Part shown: positions 46,792 through 57,710 of the stretch, piece after piece
How positions within the stretch are numbered: position 1 is the stretch's first letter
Layout: every line of letters starts with the position of its first letter
Source of the DNA: Apophysomyces variabilis
Lineage: Eukaryota > Mucoromycota > Mucoromycetes > Mucorales > Mucoraceae
Direction of reading: 5' to 3'
Assembly (NCBI GenBank): GCA_002749535.1
Contig: MZZL01000386.1
Coordinates: forward strand, 310,001-374,000
DNA: 64,000 nt
The notes under the pieces: generated by a model
The model's database searches: none
Told to the model about the DNA's origin: nothing
What the model saw: only the letters and a program-made list of their open reading frames with translations
Position numbers and translations under genes: made by a program

Positions 46792-48813
46792 TCATTTGTC
46801 TGATTTCCGAAAGAGTTTGGTTAGGCGATTGCCTGATTTCTTAAGACGGCTAGAAACTTTAGATGATACAGAGCGTTTGACGGTTGTGGGTAATGTTCCT
46901 GAGGACGTGGAGGTGGGTGGTGGCGGTGGTGGCGGAAGCGTTGTTGGGGACTGGTTTGAACTGACAATAGACTCTGGATATTTTGAGCTGTTGCTTTTTG
47001 TGCGTGATGATATCCTGAGACTTTCTTGACTTTTACGTTTCAATTTCTGCAGAAAACGGCTACTCCTTCGTGATTGTTGATCATCATGGATCGTGCTACT
47101 GCTACGTCGAGACGATTTGATGGAGGAGCGAGTGGCAGGAGGGGAGTTGTCCTCTCCTCCCTCTGTCTCTGTTGCTGTTACGGCCACCGCTGGAAAGGCG
47201 GATGATCGTGTTGTATCGATAGGAGAGTAAGAAGGAAGGACAACAGGTTCTTTGAGTGGATTCGGTATAACTTCCGAGTGGGAATGAGTCGTATTGGCGA
47301 TGGTATGGTGATGATTACTGTTACTGGAAATAGGAGGGATGGGAAGAACCTTGGTATCGTCATGTTGTTGTTCTTGCTGTTGCTTGCTTTCCTTCATACC
47401 GTTTGGATAGGTAGGCGGTGTCATTTGTTTTTCTTCTTGCTCTTCTTCATGATGGTGTTCCTGCTCCTGGCGAGATATTATCGGCTCCTCATTCTTGTTG
47501 TCGTCAGGAAAGTGACGATGGACAGCTATGGTAGCGTTTTGCGAAGTATGCTGAAGCGGTTCGTGTTCCTTATCATCATCAGCACCCGACTCCAGAGCAG
47601 AGCCCAATGGCTCTGTCTGTTTAGCATCGTCAGGCAAGTAACTATGCGTGGATGCGGCAATGTTCTGATATTCCGCAGCAGATAACAGCGACGGCTCGTC
47701 ATTTGTTTCTGGAATCTCTGGATTCGAAATAACGCCAATGGTTTGCTGATTCTGGTCACTGACAATCAATGCTGCTGGATGCTCATGCTTAAAAGGATCC
47801 TGTGCCGATATATTTGATGCTTTGGCACCGTCATCGATAGATGTAACTAACATAGGTTGAAGTGATGTGTCCACTGCTAGCTCAGTTGCTTGAGGTATAG
47901 TGTCTTCTTCTCTCGCTGCCGTTAATAATTCTCCATCTTTGGTCTCTGATAATGTATCTGTGGGTAGGTTTGCTTTTTCTGGTAGGTTAGATATTTCCAG
48001 GGCAGCTGCTTCCTCTGTCGTTGATGAATGGTTATCCAATGGTATATGGACATTATTTGCAGGCTCAACGGACGGTGTGTCTGCGCTCTTTGTCGCGCCA
48101 TAAGCATCTTTGTCGGTTTCTGTTGCTGAATCCGGAGCACGGTCCACTATGTTTTTGTCATTTTCTTCCTTGGTGATATTGTTGGGTGATACTGGGTTTT
48201 GACCAATTTCCGCCTCAGGAATGTTGGCGTTATCTGCGCGCAAATGGCGTTCTCTTTCTTTCTGCTCGTCCAAATGCGATGGTGCTTTATTCTCTTTGTC
48301 GGTTGATCGGCTAATCTCCGCAGATAAGGTCGTGTGATCCTCTACAGCGACTGGAAGCGGTTTCGCTGGCAAGTCTTCTTCTGGCTGTTGTGGGTGCTGC
48401 TTCTTTTCCTCCTCCTTCTCTTCTTTCGCTTTTCTCTCTTTCTCTTCATCCTCCGTGGCGTCGGCTTCATCGCATTGGATATCCTCTGCCGGCGGAGTAG
48501 GAGGAGCAAAGATCAAAGGCTTTTCCACAACAGGCTTAGTGGATTGAGTAGTTGTGATCGTAGTCTTGGCGGGGGCGTTCGTTTTCAGCCATTGGCGAAA
48601 GAGAGTAATATCTTCCACCAAGGCCAGTGAAAGAAGGATAATTAAGAGAACAACGAAACGGGCAGACAAGGCAATGAAACGGCCTAGTCGACCCAATGGT
48701 GTCTTTGTTTCCATAGCCATTAATTCAATAAAGTGTGTTGTCATGTCCATTGCCTGTAGTGGTCGTATCATAGCCACCACCAAGTATGCAAGAACAATAC
48801 CATAAAATATCAT
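46792..48813 (-). CDS. Acidic, Ser-rich membrane protein of unknown function
   Basis: Intronless frame of 673 aa from the Met at 48813. Two hydrophobic helices sit at the N-terminus (MIFYGIVLAYLVVAMI and FVVLLIILLSLALVEDI). A disordered region of about 500 residues rich in Glu, Asp, Pro and Gln follows. The C-terminus is Ser/Arg/Lys-rich (RSSIKSSRRSSST, RLKKSGNRLTKLFRKSDK) with a poly-Pro run. The frame is open to 48969, but that extension translates CT-rich leader sequence, so I prefer 48813. The basic tail resembles membrane-binding or phospho-regulated tails. I do not recognise a family. The protein may be an organelle-anchored scaffold, which is inference only. Confidence 0.75.
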   Translation of the reverse strand: MIFYGIVLAYLVVAMIRPLQAMDMTTHFIELMAMETKTPLGRLGRFIALSARFVVLLIILLSLALVEDITLFRQWLKTNAPAKTTITTTQSTKPVVEKPLIFAPPTPPAEDIQCDEADATEDEEKERKAKEEKEEEKKQHPQQPEEDLPAKPLPVAVEDHTTLSAEISRSTDKENKAPSHLDEQKERERHLRADNANIPEAEIGQNPVSPNNITKEENDKNIVDRAPDSATETDKDAYGATKSADTPSVEPANNVHIPLDNHSSTTEEAAALEISNLPEKANLPTDTLSETKDGELLTAAREEDTIPQATELAVDTSLQPMLVTSIDDGAKASNISAQDPFKHEHPAALIVSDQNQQTIGVISNPEIPETNDEPSLLSAAEYQNIAASTHSYLPDDAKQTEPLGSALESGADDDKEHEPLQHTSQNATIAVHRHFPDDNKNEEPIISRQEQEHHHEEEQEEKQMTPPTYPNGMKESKQQQEQQHDDTKVLPIPPISSNSNHHHTIANTTHSHSEVIPNPLKEPVVLPSYSPIDTTRSSAFPAVAVTATETEGGEDNSPPATRSSIKSSRRSSSTIHDDQQSRRSSRFLQKLKRKSQESLRISSRTKSNSSKYPESIVSSNQSPTTLPPPPPPPTSTSSGTLPTTVKRSVSSKVSSRLKKSGNRLTKLFRKSDK

Positions 48814-49069
48814 GGTGAAAGAATAAAGGGGAAAAGGGGAAATAAGAAAAAGTAAAATAACAAACGGAGGAAGTATAATATAAGAAAAAGAAGGTTGTTT
48901 TGGGCCAACCGACCTCCGAATTGGGTGTGGATCACTTTCCCCCTTTCTCTTTTTTTTTTTCTTTGTCACAAAAATGCGCGGCTATTTTATTTAGTTTCGA
49001 GCGCCGCTATGATTTCTGTACGCCTGTCACATGAAATGCATTAGATACCAAAATCGAATGTTGCTCCGT

Positions 49070-50928
49070 TTAGTTACCATGAATCCAGCCCGTGGCAAGC
49101 GAGTTGGATCGTTTACTCATTCTCTCCAATGCTGGATCGACACGACTCCCTCGCCTTGAAGCTGGTGTTAATTGTAATCGCCTCATACAAAGACTGGGCT
49201 CTTCACTTCGACGTCGCCCCTTTTCATCTATAATCCTCCGATGATACCGGTCTAATCGACTAATTTCACTCTGACTCGCACTACGCACACCAAGATACGT
49301 TCGTCGAGACTTCCCAGACCCAATGGTTCGCTCTTCAAGTTCATCAGGAATGACGATCATACCCGCTGCTACGCTCACGCGGCGACCAGTAGGATTGAGG
49401 ATCGGCCGATCCGGTAAGATCGTCGATGGTAACTGGCCTCTTTCTTCCGTACTTTCCACCTCTTCCGCCGCCGCTGCTTCCAAGGCCAACCATTCTTTTC
49501 GATTCTCGGCTAGCCGCTTGAGCAGTTCATCTGCTTTTGGAAACAAAGCCGCAAAGATCTCGAAATACGGACTTACTACAAAATCACCAAACTGTAGACT
49601 GATGGTTGTCTGACTCGTTTCATTACGATCCATGCTAGGTGACACGGGTAATCCATGCAGTCGTTCCGCATCGCCTTGACCAAAAAATTCTTCACATACA
49701 AGCTGAGACCACATGTGACATATCGGCCATGGCCTCAAGGCGTTACTAATATCGGCCGCGTGCAAAACTGTCTGGCATAGCAATTGACGCTTGTTGAAAT
49801 CAATTAGAAAAGTTGCTGGCTTGCATTTCGCTCCTTCTTCCCCACTTTTAGCTTCTGGTTCTTTTGTTATTTCGTCCTTTCCTTTTTCTTCTTCTTCTTC
49901 TTCTTCTTCGTTTTCTTCGTTTTCTTCCTCCTTAATGCACATATGATCCCGGAAATAGGATATGGGGCTTTTATCTCCTCGACTTGAAAACAGATCCCTT
50001 AATCTGTCGTCTTCTATATCATCCTCAGGAACCCCGGATTCTTCTCTTTCGTTAATGATTTCTATTAATGCAGTCATATTCTCCTGTAATTCATAGTGAA
50101 ATATCATATCCGTGGCCAAGATCATTTTGATTATAAATGACCGTAATTCCAGTTCGGTAGTAGGCACACCTATTTTGGTACTTGCATTTTGCACATGGCG
50201 TAACAATTGGTGTTTTGTAAGCAGATCCATCGTCAATGAGCATGAATAGCTTTCCAAAACGGATTTGTTATTGTATCGTACAGCAAGCTCTGTTTTCAAA
50301 TTGACCTGATAATTGTTGTTCTTCCCTGGCTAATCATATTTTCGCGAGCAAAGTCAGTTCGACGAGTTATACACGACACGCATCCTATTCACCAAGAGAC
50401 CCTTACATGACCAATGTCGTGACATAGAGCAGCAATCAGTAAGGCGGCCATATCCACACGTGACAAGTAATGTTCAACCTCGAAATGACATAGCATATGA
50501 TACAGCACCATTGTCACGTCAGCAGCATGATAAAATGAATGATAGGCGTTAGGGAGATACCCCTTATCTATATCCATCAAGAAATCGAGAAATTCAGATG
50601 GACTTATACCAAGAGCTGATAGTAAGTCAAGACGTTTGAAGAACCCGAGGATATAGCCATAGATTTCAGCGCGTGACTTGTCAAACAGCGTAACGTCCAC
50701 TGTGGGTTCGCATGGTCGGGTCGGATCAGCCATTTTGATCATTTTCTAACATGAGATGAATAAAACTGATGTCCTTCTGTTTTGTTTGTCACATGTCCTC
50801 CATCTCGAGGAATAAAAGCGTAAAAAACAACACTAAGCCAGACAAAGAAAAAAAAGGGAAAAAGTACGCACTCGCTCAATAACAAAGAGGTCTTGAGCCG
50901 ACAAAGTGTTGTGTCGAAGAATGAGCAT
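49070..50928 (-). CDS. Class I 3',5'-cyclic-nucleotide phosphodiesterase
   Basis: The HD-type PDE catalytic domain is clear: NAYHSFYHAADVTMVLYHML, then AALCHDIGH joined across an intron (50406..50330) to PGKNNNYQVN...YNNKSVLES, then ATDMIFHYE, and finally TVLHAADISNALRP. The His and Asp metal ligands (YHxxxHA, HDxxHP and HAADISN) are present. An insert rich in Glu (49840-49930) interrupts the domain, and a basic Ser/Arg C-terminal tail follows to 49070. Downstream exons are secure. The first exon (50928..50872, MLILRHNTLSAQDLFVIER) is tentative, but it gives an in-phase model of 551 aa, and more N-terminal exons may exist. The enzyme hydrolyses cAMP or cGMP and so tunes PKA-dependent growth and dimorphism. 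Confidence 0.88.
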
Positions 50929-52312
50929 AATGGAGTTCAGTAACAGTAATAACAGAAAATAAGAAAAAATGAGGCAAGGTAAGGGGGTGAAGTTGGCAAC
51001 CCGGGAGAAGTGGTACTGTGTCGCTCAGAAAAAAGTGGATCCAGTAGAACCGCTCGATCGTAACCAGTCACATGGAAGAACAGCCTTCATGCCGATTTTC
51101 CTTTTTCAAAAGGACACTGGGGTCGTTGTATCGGAGATAAGCAAGATGTTTGGAATCACGTAGGACTTTTGGCGTACGTAAAAAAAAAGTTTAGAACAGA
51201 AACGATCTTTTTTTCCAAATAGAAACTACATACGGGAACCTATGATCCCATATATAACAAGGGATTCAGCTGTATCCATCTTGAATAGCTCATACTGCGT
51301 GCGATATATTAAGATAATGCATCCTTACACCCTATTGGAGTGGTTCTATAATCTAGAAAGGAAAGACAATGGTATGTGTGTGTTCAGCAAGGTGTGGCTG
51401 AAGGGTACCGTGCAACCAAGACACACGAAAAATGTAACGGAGCCCATGTACAATTTTGCACCAATGAGGTTAGCTGAACCCAAGATTTCAGGGAACAACA
51501 ATAAGATGCATTTTTTTGTTGGCCCTTACTACTGCACTTCATCCTTACCTATGCGTATATGCCAATTCAGATGCATTGCATCTACCTTAATATGAAATTA
51601 GGAACAAAACTTAAAAGCCTACCCACATAGAGCCAATGATAGGGTGGGTGCACAGAAACACTTATCCTCAGTTAAGCACAAACTCCTCCACGAGTTGGGG
51701 AAAACGATCTAATGCAATGATTGAGGAGGCTGGAAAAGAACATTGTTGGTATTTTTCCTCCTTTTTCTGTCACGTTTTGTCATTGTTGAGATTTCACCCC
51801 TATAATTGGCTTTCCCTCACTTGTTGAGCAGTCGAATGGTAGAATGTCTTTAACCAAAAAAAATAGTATGCGCGAGCAACTTCGGTATCGTGCATACGTT
51901 CTAGGCATGGTGCATTCATGTTTTCAATTAGAGGGCTCATCTAAGATCACTCATGGATCACTTGTTTCCTTGAGAACGCCGATTTCCGAAGCTACAAAGC
52001 CAAAGCTCAGCTCCGAAACAATAATCTTCTTCTGCTTCCTCACTTTCACAAGCTGACATGATGATTGCTTTATATGCATTTCTTCTCCCTCCTTTTTTTC
52101 CCCTTTACTCAAGCAGAACGTACCCATGTTTATGGATGTGAAATTGGTTACCGTAAATCTCCTTTGATAATAAGTTATCTGTTCCTTTCTCTTGTTTCTT
52201 GTCCTGCTTTCAGCTTCATTCAAGTACTTCTTTTTCTCATAGAATCTGTGGGATCCTTAGCTTACACCGCTTTCCTTCTTTAAATGACAGAGTCCAGCTC
52301 AAAATATTAACG
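50929..52312. other. Intergenic, no gene seen
   Basis: Possible further upstream exons of the phosphodiesterase could lie near 50930-50960, because the frame before MLILR stays open through Leu codons. The rest, including 51242..51595 (+), has no recognisable coding content. Confidence 0.5.
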
Positions 52313-54172
52313 TCAATCTGTCTCCTCAAACCTAGTAGATCGGTCTGTTGCGCCTGAGATCGAAAGATCAGCATATCGTTGGATAAAGGTGGCATACGAT
52401 ATCTCAGTTTCGTGATGGGGTATCGACCATGACGGTTCAGCATCTTCATAGAAACTGTCCTGTTCTTCATCTTCGTCATATTCGCCTTCCAGCTCTTCCG
52501 TTTCCTCGTCTTCACTTTCCTCTATTGTCCGGAATCGTCCTTGCATATTGCTCGGCGTTCTACTACTACCGTTACCACTACTACTGTGTTGCGGCGATGG
52601 TTCATCAATAATGGCCTCCTCTGAGAAGGCTGCACCTCGGCTGCAGAAACAACATAGAAAAAGTTAATTAAACATGGAATGCCTGGATCCTTACCAGACA
52701 GGACATGTCGCCTTTACGCGTAACCATTCCTCGATGCAATGACCATGATATTCGTGTTTACATGGCATCATATACAACATCTTTCCATAACCAAAGTCTT
52801 CTTGGCATATAATGCACTCATTCAAGGTGTCTAAGAAGACAATACCATACAATAAACAATGCGTCCGTCAACCAAAGCGATTTACCGGGATCGCCTCTGG
52901 ACAACGTCCTCTTTCCAAGCTTGTCAACGATCTCGGATACCGTCGGTGTCTGCTGATCAGGCTGTCTACAAACATCCAGTACTTCATTAGATTTGTCCGA
53001 TTCAGCAAAAGAGGCTATACGCAGTACATACGCTTCTGTATAGCTTGAGAGCATATCCACGACCGTATCTAAGAAACTTCGTTCGTGTGTCTCCTCGGCT
53101 TCTACTTCTAAATAACCGTGGTAAATTCGGCTACATGCAGTTCAATGTAGCACATATTTAGCAAATGCATACAGAATGTAAAAACATACTCAAATATTTG
53201 CTCGATGCGAAGTAAAGGAAGCTGAAACACACTATTCTCTGATAATGGGTCATCATCATCTGTTTCTTCTTCTGCTGGAGGTGCTGTTTCTGTTTCTGTC
53301 TCTATATCTGCAGCTGTAATTTCTGTTAAAGTTGAGTGATGGAGAGAACTCGCGTTTCCCGTTTGTCGAGAACGAAGAAGGCTGATAACAAAATCATCCA
53401 TGTCCGAATCTTCTGCCGGAGAGGGCGACCGTTCGTACCGCAAATAAGATGGACGGTCGAGGCGATCTCCAATATCTATCGCTGTAGATGAACTCGACGG
53501 ACCAAACTCCTCTTCTACACAGATATTTTCATGTTCCATGGAAAAACCGTCCGTTATCATCACGGTTTACCTCTCCATCTCTGAATCTCTCTTTCTCGCT
53601 CGGCTTCCCTGTACGCAGGGTCATCCAGTGGATCGGAACTGTAAATCGGCTCCGATTCGTCATCCGCATCTTCTGTGTCTGCATGATAAAGACTTGTGTC
53701 ATAATTTCGCCAGTCTTGCCAATCCAGTGCATAGTTTGATAATGAGGCTTCACTGGCTTCGTCCGTGCGAGTCAAAGAGGTTGAAAGCTGGCTACCTACT
53801 ATATCATTCCACAAGCGATCAAGCATCTCATCATGGTCGGTATTATCGCCATCGTCCAAGTTAAGACTCTCTTGAAACCGTACTATTTCATTCGATAGCT
53901 CATCGTCCATCTAAAAGAAAAGTTCCAAGGCGATGTCAGATATCCTATACTTTCACTTTGTCTTTTTTGCTGGAATCCAGTATGTTGAACGCGTATTCTG
54001 TTTTGTTCTTTTTTTTTCCTTCTTCTCTTGTTCGCCCGCTACTTTTTTTTTTTGCTTAATGGAACATCACCTCTTCAACAAATTCGGAATCACATAACAC
54101 ACACTTCGGTGAAGGCGTGGTTATGGCAAGCGTTCGCAATTTGCATGAATGACAGTAATAACCTTGTGACAT
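52313..54172 (-). CDS. RNF126/RNF115-like E3 ligase: N-terminal zinc ribbon, C-terminal RING-H2
   Basis: The start at 54172 begins MSQGYYCHSCKLR...PKCVLCDSEFVEE, a CxxC...CxxC zinc ribbon like the one at the N-terminus of RNF126/RNF115. An intron (GTGATG...TTTTAG) joins it in phase to MDDELSNEIVRFQESLNL. A long acidic, Ser-rich middle follows. The RING-H2 domain reads NECIICQEDFGYG, then MPCKHEYHGHCIEEWLR, then ATCPVC; an intron splits the last Cys codon and leads to RGAAFSEEAI. The acidic C-terminus (EELEGEYDEDEEQ) ends at 52313. Such ligases ubiquitinate misfolded or BAG6-bound proteins. Without the first intron the ribbon exon would end FVEEVMFH-stop. An open frame also extends further upstream of 54172, so the start is less certain than the RING. 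Confidence 0.8.
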
Positions 54173-54830
54173 GAGTTCAAGAAGGAGCGAAGGATTGAGA
54201 CTTGGTATATCCGCTTGTTCACCAGCGGTGTTAAGCAGTTCGCGGACTAAAGGGGACTGTGAGACAGGCGGGCTTTACAGGATACAGACACCACATTAGG
54301 TGCACCAGAATCCCAATTCGTTTTTCCAGCCCTGCTTGCTTAGGATGCAATACTGTTGCTGCAGTATGCATGAGACAAATCCTTTGATAATTTTCATGAG
54401 TGGGCTAATTATTGGTACATACTGCTATCAATAGCTTTGGCGTTTGAAAGTGTCAGTTCCGAAGACATACCGAGAATCAAGGCCCAAACAATCCAGAACG
54501 CCGAAGCCCTCTTTGGGCTGCCCAGGAAATCACATGCATGATCAAGCAGCCATAACAGCTTATTGAAGAATTTTGGCTTGGTTTAAAACGAAACAGCAGC
54601 AATAAACTATACCTAGTGTACTTGACAATAACAACAAGATTAAATGTTGCTTTAATTGTGCTACCATTAGCCAAATAGAGCTACGTATACTTGCATGAAA
54701 ATACATACAATTATAAATGGTATATATACACAAAGAAGAAAGGTAAATGTGGAATAAGGATAAGTGATCCTGTTCATAAGGAAGAACTACTAACAATTTA
54801 AGGGATACTATGGTCATCCTTCTATAGTTT
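54173..54830. other. Spacer between the RING ligase and the decayed Fanzor
   Basis: In-frame sequence just upstream of 54172 (SPLVRELLNTAGEQ...) could be extra N-terminal coding sequence of the ligase. The remainder has no gene. It is the 3' flank of the Fanzor-like pseudogene, where a guide-RNA segment would once have been expected. Confidence 0.4.
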
Positions 54831-57710
54831 TCAAGTGGAAGCACGTCGTCGAAATTCTGATGGTCTTTCATCCTTATTGCTCATCATGTATAAAAATACT
54901 TCTCGGATATTCATGGCAGCCATATGATCGCGGTTCCAGTACATTGCCGTGTATGATTCTTTCTGACAAACCAACACAGCATATATCCCTGCGCCTTCTT
55001 GACCATTTGCATCCGGGCGCTCCTTGTTTTTGGAAGCTTTTTTCCTTGCAACGTGGGCATATTTCTGAAGTTAAGTATTCATCAACCATAAAGACATAGG
55101 TTGGCGACTGTCAAACAAAAAAAATTAGAAGTAAATAGCATGACCTTAGCATTACTTTTCTTCTAAAAGCTTGACGTTTTAATTCTTCAACTATCGCTTT
55201 CGTTGGGGCAGCCACCCAACCATGCATTGAACCTGAAAAAGTCCCATTGCTATAAGCAATTATTATAGGCCCGTTTCTTTCGTCTTGCTTTTCGTTGGGG
55301 CAATGAGCAACCCATTTCTTTTCATTCGGCTTTTTTCGATTCTGAGAACTGCCCATGTTGTATTTTTTGCTATCACATAAGAGACTCTTGGCTATTTCGG
55401 CTCTTCCTTTCTGTCTGCCGATATATGATTTGAATTTGAGTTTGTTATACCTAGACTATCGTTACATAACAGGTAATATAACAGCAATCCTACCTCAAAT
55501 CTCTGCTATAGAATTCGGTAATCATTTCGTAGTGCTGCATAACATATTTCACAGAGTCAGTGAGCTTCCGTAGCTCAGACGTTTTGAGAGACGGTATATC
55601 GTCGATCAACTTTTTGGCTTCAGGCTCGGCATCCATATACTGTTTTCGCCTCTGGTTTGCACGGTTATAACCACAGATGGAGTAGTACTCGGTAGTTGTG
55701 CTTGTGCGAACTCGGTGCGGTGATGAAGGGTTGCCATCCGCAGCCACAAACACGCTTGAAACTCCTGATCAACGCCCCAGATGACTGCATTATCGTATTT
55801 GCCTCTCAGATTGGCCGGAGTGAGAGGTTTCTTTTTAGGGTCAAACGGTTCCTTGTACTTCTTGAATACGAATTCCACGACCACCCCGTAAGTACGGATG
55901 ACGTCCCTTCAAGCACTTTCGTAATTCAACATATGAATGCCATTGTCTCACCAGAATATTGTCCTTTTAGTTTCTAGGCTTTCATAGGTAGGATAACCGA
56001 TTTTGGCCATGTCGAACAAATGATAGTACTCACGTCGAGTTTCCGAAGGGTTCACGGGCGTCTGATTGTCTCGTCTACCGGCTTGAAACAGAAGACGTGC
56101 CAATGCTTGATTGTCAACGGTAACATGTCGCATCTGAAAGCTGTAAACGGGCAGCATTGTAAACTTCCAGGTTCCCTTTGGATCGGCATATTTTTCCGGT
56201 GCGAACGTGTTGCTTTCAATGGCATTAATTGTTTCTTTGGTAAATGATTCAAGACTGGTCATTTCGGCTTCAGGGAGCGGTTTAAATCTCTTTGGGAGCC
56301 GAAGCTAAGATTCTTTTCTGATTGCTTCTCGAACTGCATACTTGAGACTTCATTGAAGTCGCTTAGATAGTGGGTTTGTGTTTACCAGCTGAAAACGGGA
56401 ATAGAATCAATATACCGAAACTTAAGAAACCGCAAAGTTAACTTACTTCTTCCATCATCCGGCGAACGTATGCTGTTGAAACATGGTTTTGTGGTTTACC
56501 TTCGGTAATAGCAATTTTTTGCTCAAATCCCTTTATGACTTGAAATAACCAGGGCAAAAACAAATGAGGTTTGGCACTCAAATGTTCTCGTCAATGGTGG
56601 TTATGCCAAGTGTAGAGCGAACCAATTTCATCAGTGATTCGGATATGTCAATAATGCCTTGATTTTTATCAATTGATGTAGGCCATTGACAATCAATGTC
56701 GCATAGCTTATTGTACATGTACTCCGCCATAGTAGTGCGATCTTTCACTGTTTTCTTAAAGTTTGCGCAGACGTGATTACGAATCGCCTCTTCGTATTCT
56801 TTGGCCGCACTTGAGACCACTGTCATGAATCCTTTCGACTTGAACTTGCTTTCTGGAAAATTACCAAGGGTCTCCTGGAAAGTGGCAAACGCGTTTTCCA
56901 GGCTTTCATCGGCATGATGTGCTTCGCCTGCAATTAATGCAAAAAGTGTGTAGCACAGCTGATGGGTGATCGGCGGGATCTCTTTTTGATTCGGAAAGTA
57001 GCTTTACCATGTAAAAGTTAGCAAAGAGAGACCCAACAAATGTCACGTCTCGCACATGCTTTACGCATTATCTGACATTTGCAACAAAGCTTGCGCTCCG
57101 GCAGGTGTTTGACAGCGACGCTTTGGTTACTCGCGTTTGCTTAAAGTTTTTTCGGAGGCTTCCTTTTTGTGGTAGGATCTTTACACAATTTGCTTGTGTT
57201 TCTCTGATGATCGGTCCCTCTGCAAGTGGGAACATCTTAATGCCTTGCCGCTTGACAACTTTTCCTGTACGCTTGCTTGTTGTAACTCTGCTTTTGCTTC
57301 ATATTTGCGCTTCTCTTTTCATACGCCTTTTCAGCCTTGATCAGAGATTTTGACTTCTTTACGGACGATGGACCTTCGACAACTTGCAAGCAAGTTACCG
57401 GAAGCATGGAAAAAAGCTAAATACCTGCTTCAGGAATGCTTTCAGTGTATTTGTGCAGTGAACTCTCTGTCTCATCATCATCTTTTTGTTGCGACATCGG
57501 CCGAGTCTGTAAGCTTTTCTTTTCCTTTCTTCTTTCTGGCAGTGGGGCCAACTTTGATCAAATCGCAATTTAGCTGCCAATATGCCACGGTCATAAAAGC
57601 ATTACTGCTTACCTGAATGTGTTTTGCGTTGAATGACAATAGGCGGCTGAAAGTCATCATCATCATCACCCTCTTCAATAGGTCTTTTTGAGGTTTTTAT
57701 CCTTATCCAT
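54831..57710 (-). pseudogene. Second, heavily decayed Fanzor (TnpB-like nuclease)
   Basis: Conserved blocks appear in order on the minus strand in changing frames. First come an acidic N-terminus (EEGDDDDDFQPP) and GKVVKRQGIKMFPLAEG...FKQTRVTKASLS with an in-frame TAA. The helical region YFPNQKEIPPI...KFKSKGFMTVV follows, then MTSLESFTKETINAIES. RuvC-I reads IWGVD then, after a lost base, VFVAADGN. PIIIAYSNGTFSGSMHGW comes next, then VDEYLTSEICPRCKEKSF with the relocated Glu and first Cys pair. After another one-base shift come VLVCQKESYTAMYW and NRDHMAAMNI (RuvC-III), with the stop at 54831. At least four single-base frameshifts and several stops occur. In the second zinc-finger half a Tyr stands where a Cys is expected. 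It belongs to a different lineage from the Fanzor at 29-31.6 kb. Some frameshifts could be sequencing errors, but the stops and the altered finger argue for decay. Confidence 0.8.

Noticed and set aside
48814..48969. Extension of the acidic membrane protein to the Met at 48969
   Set aside because: The added segment (MTKKKKKRKGES...) translates a CT-rich leader read on the minus strand; the Met at 48813 begins a natural membrane helix.
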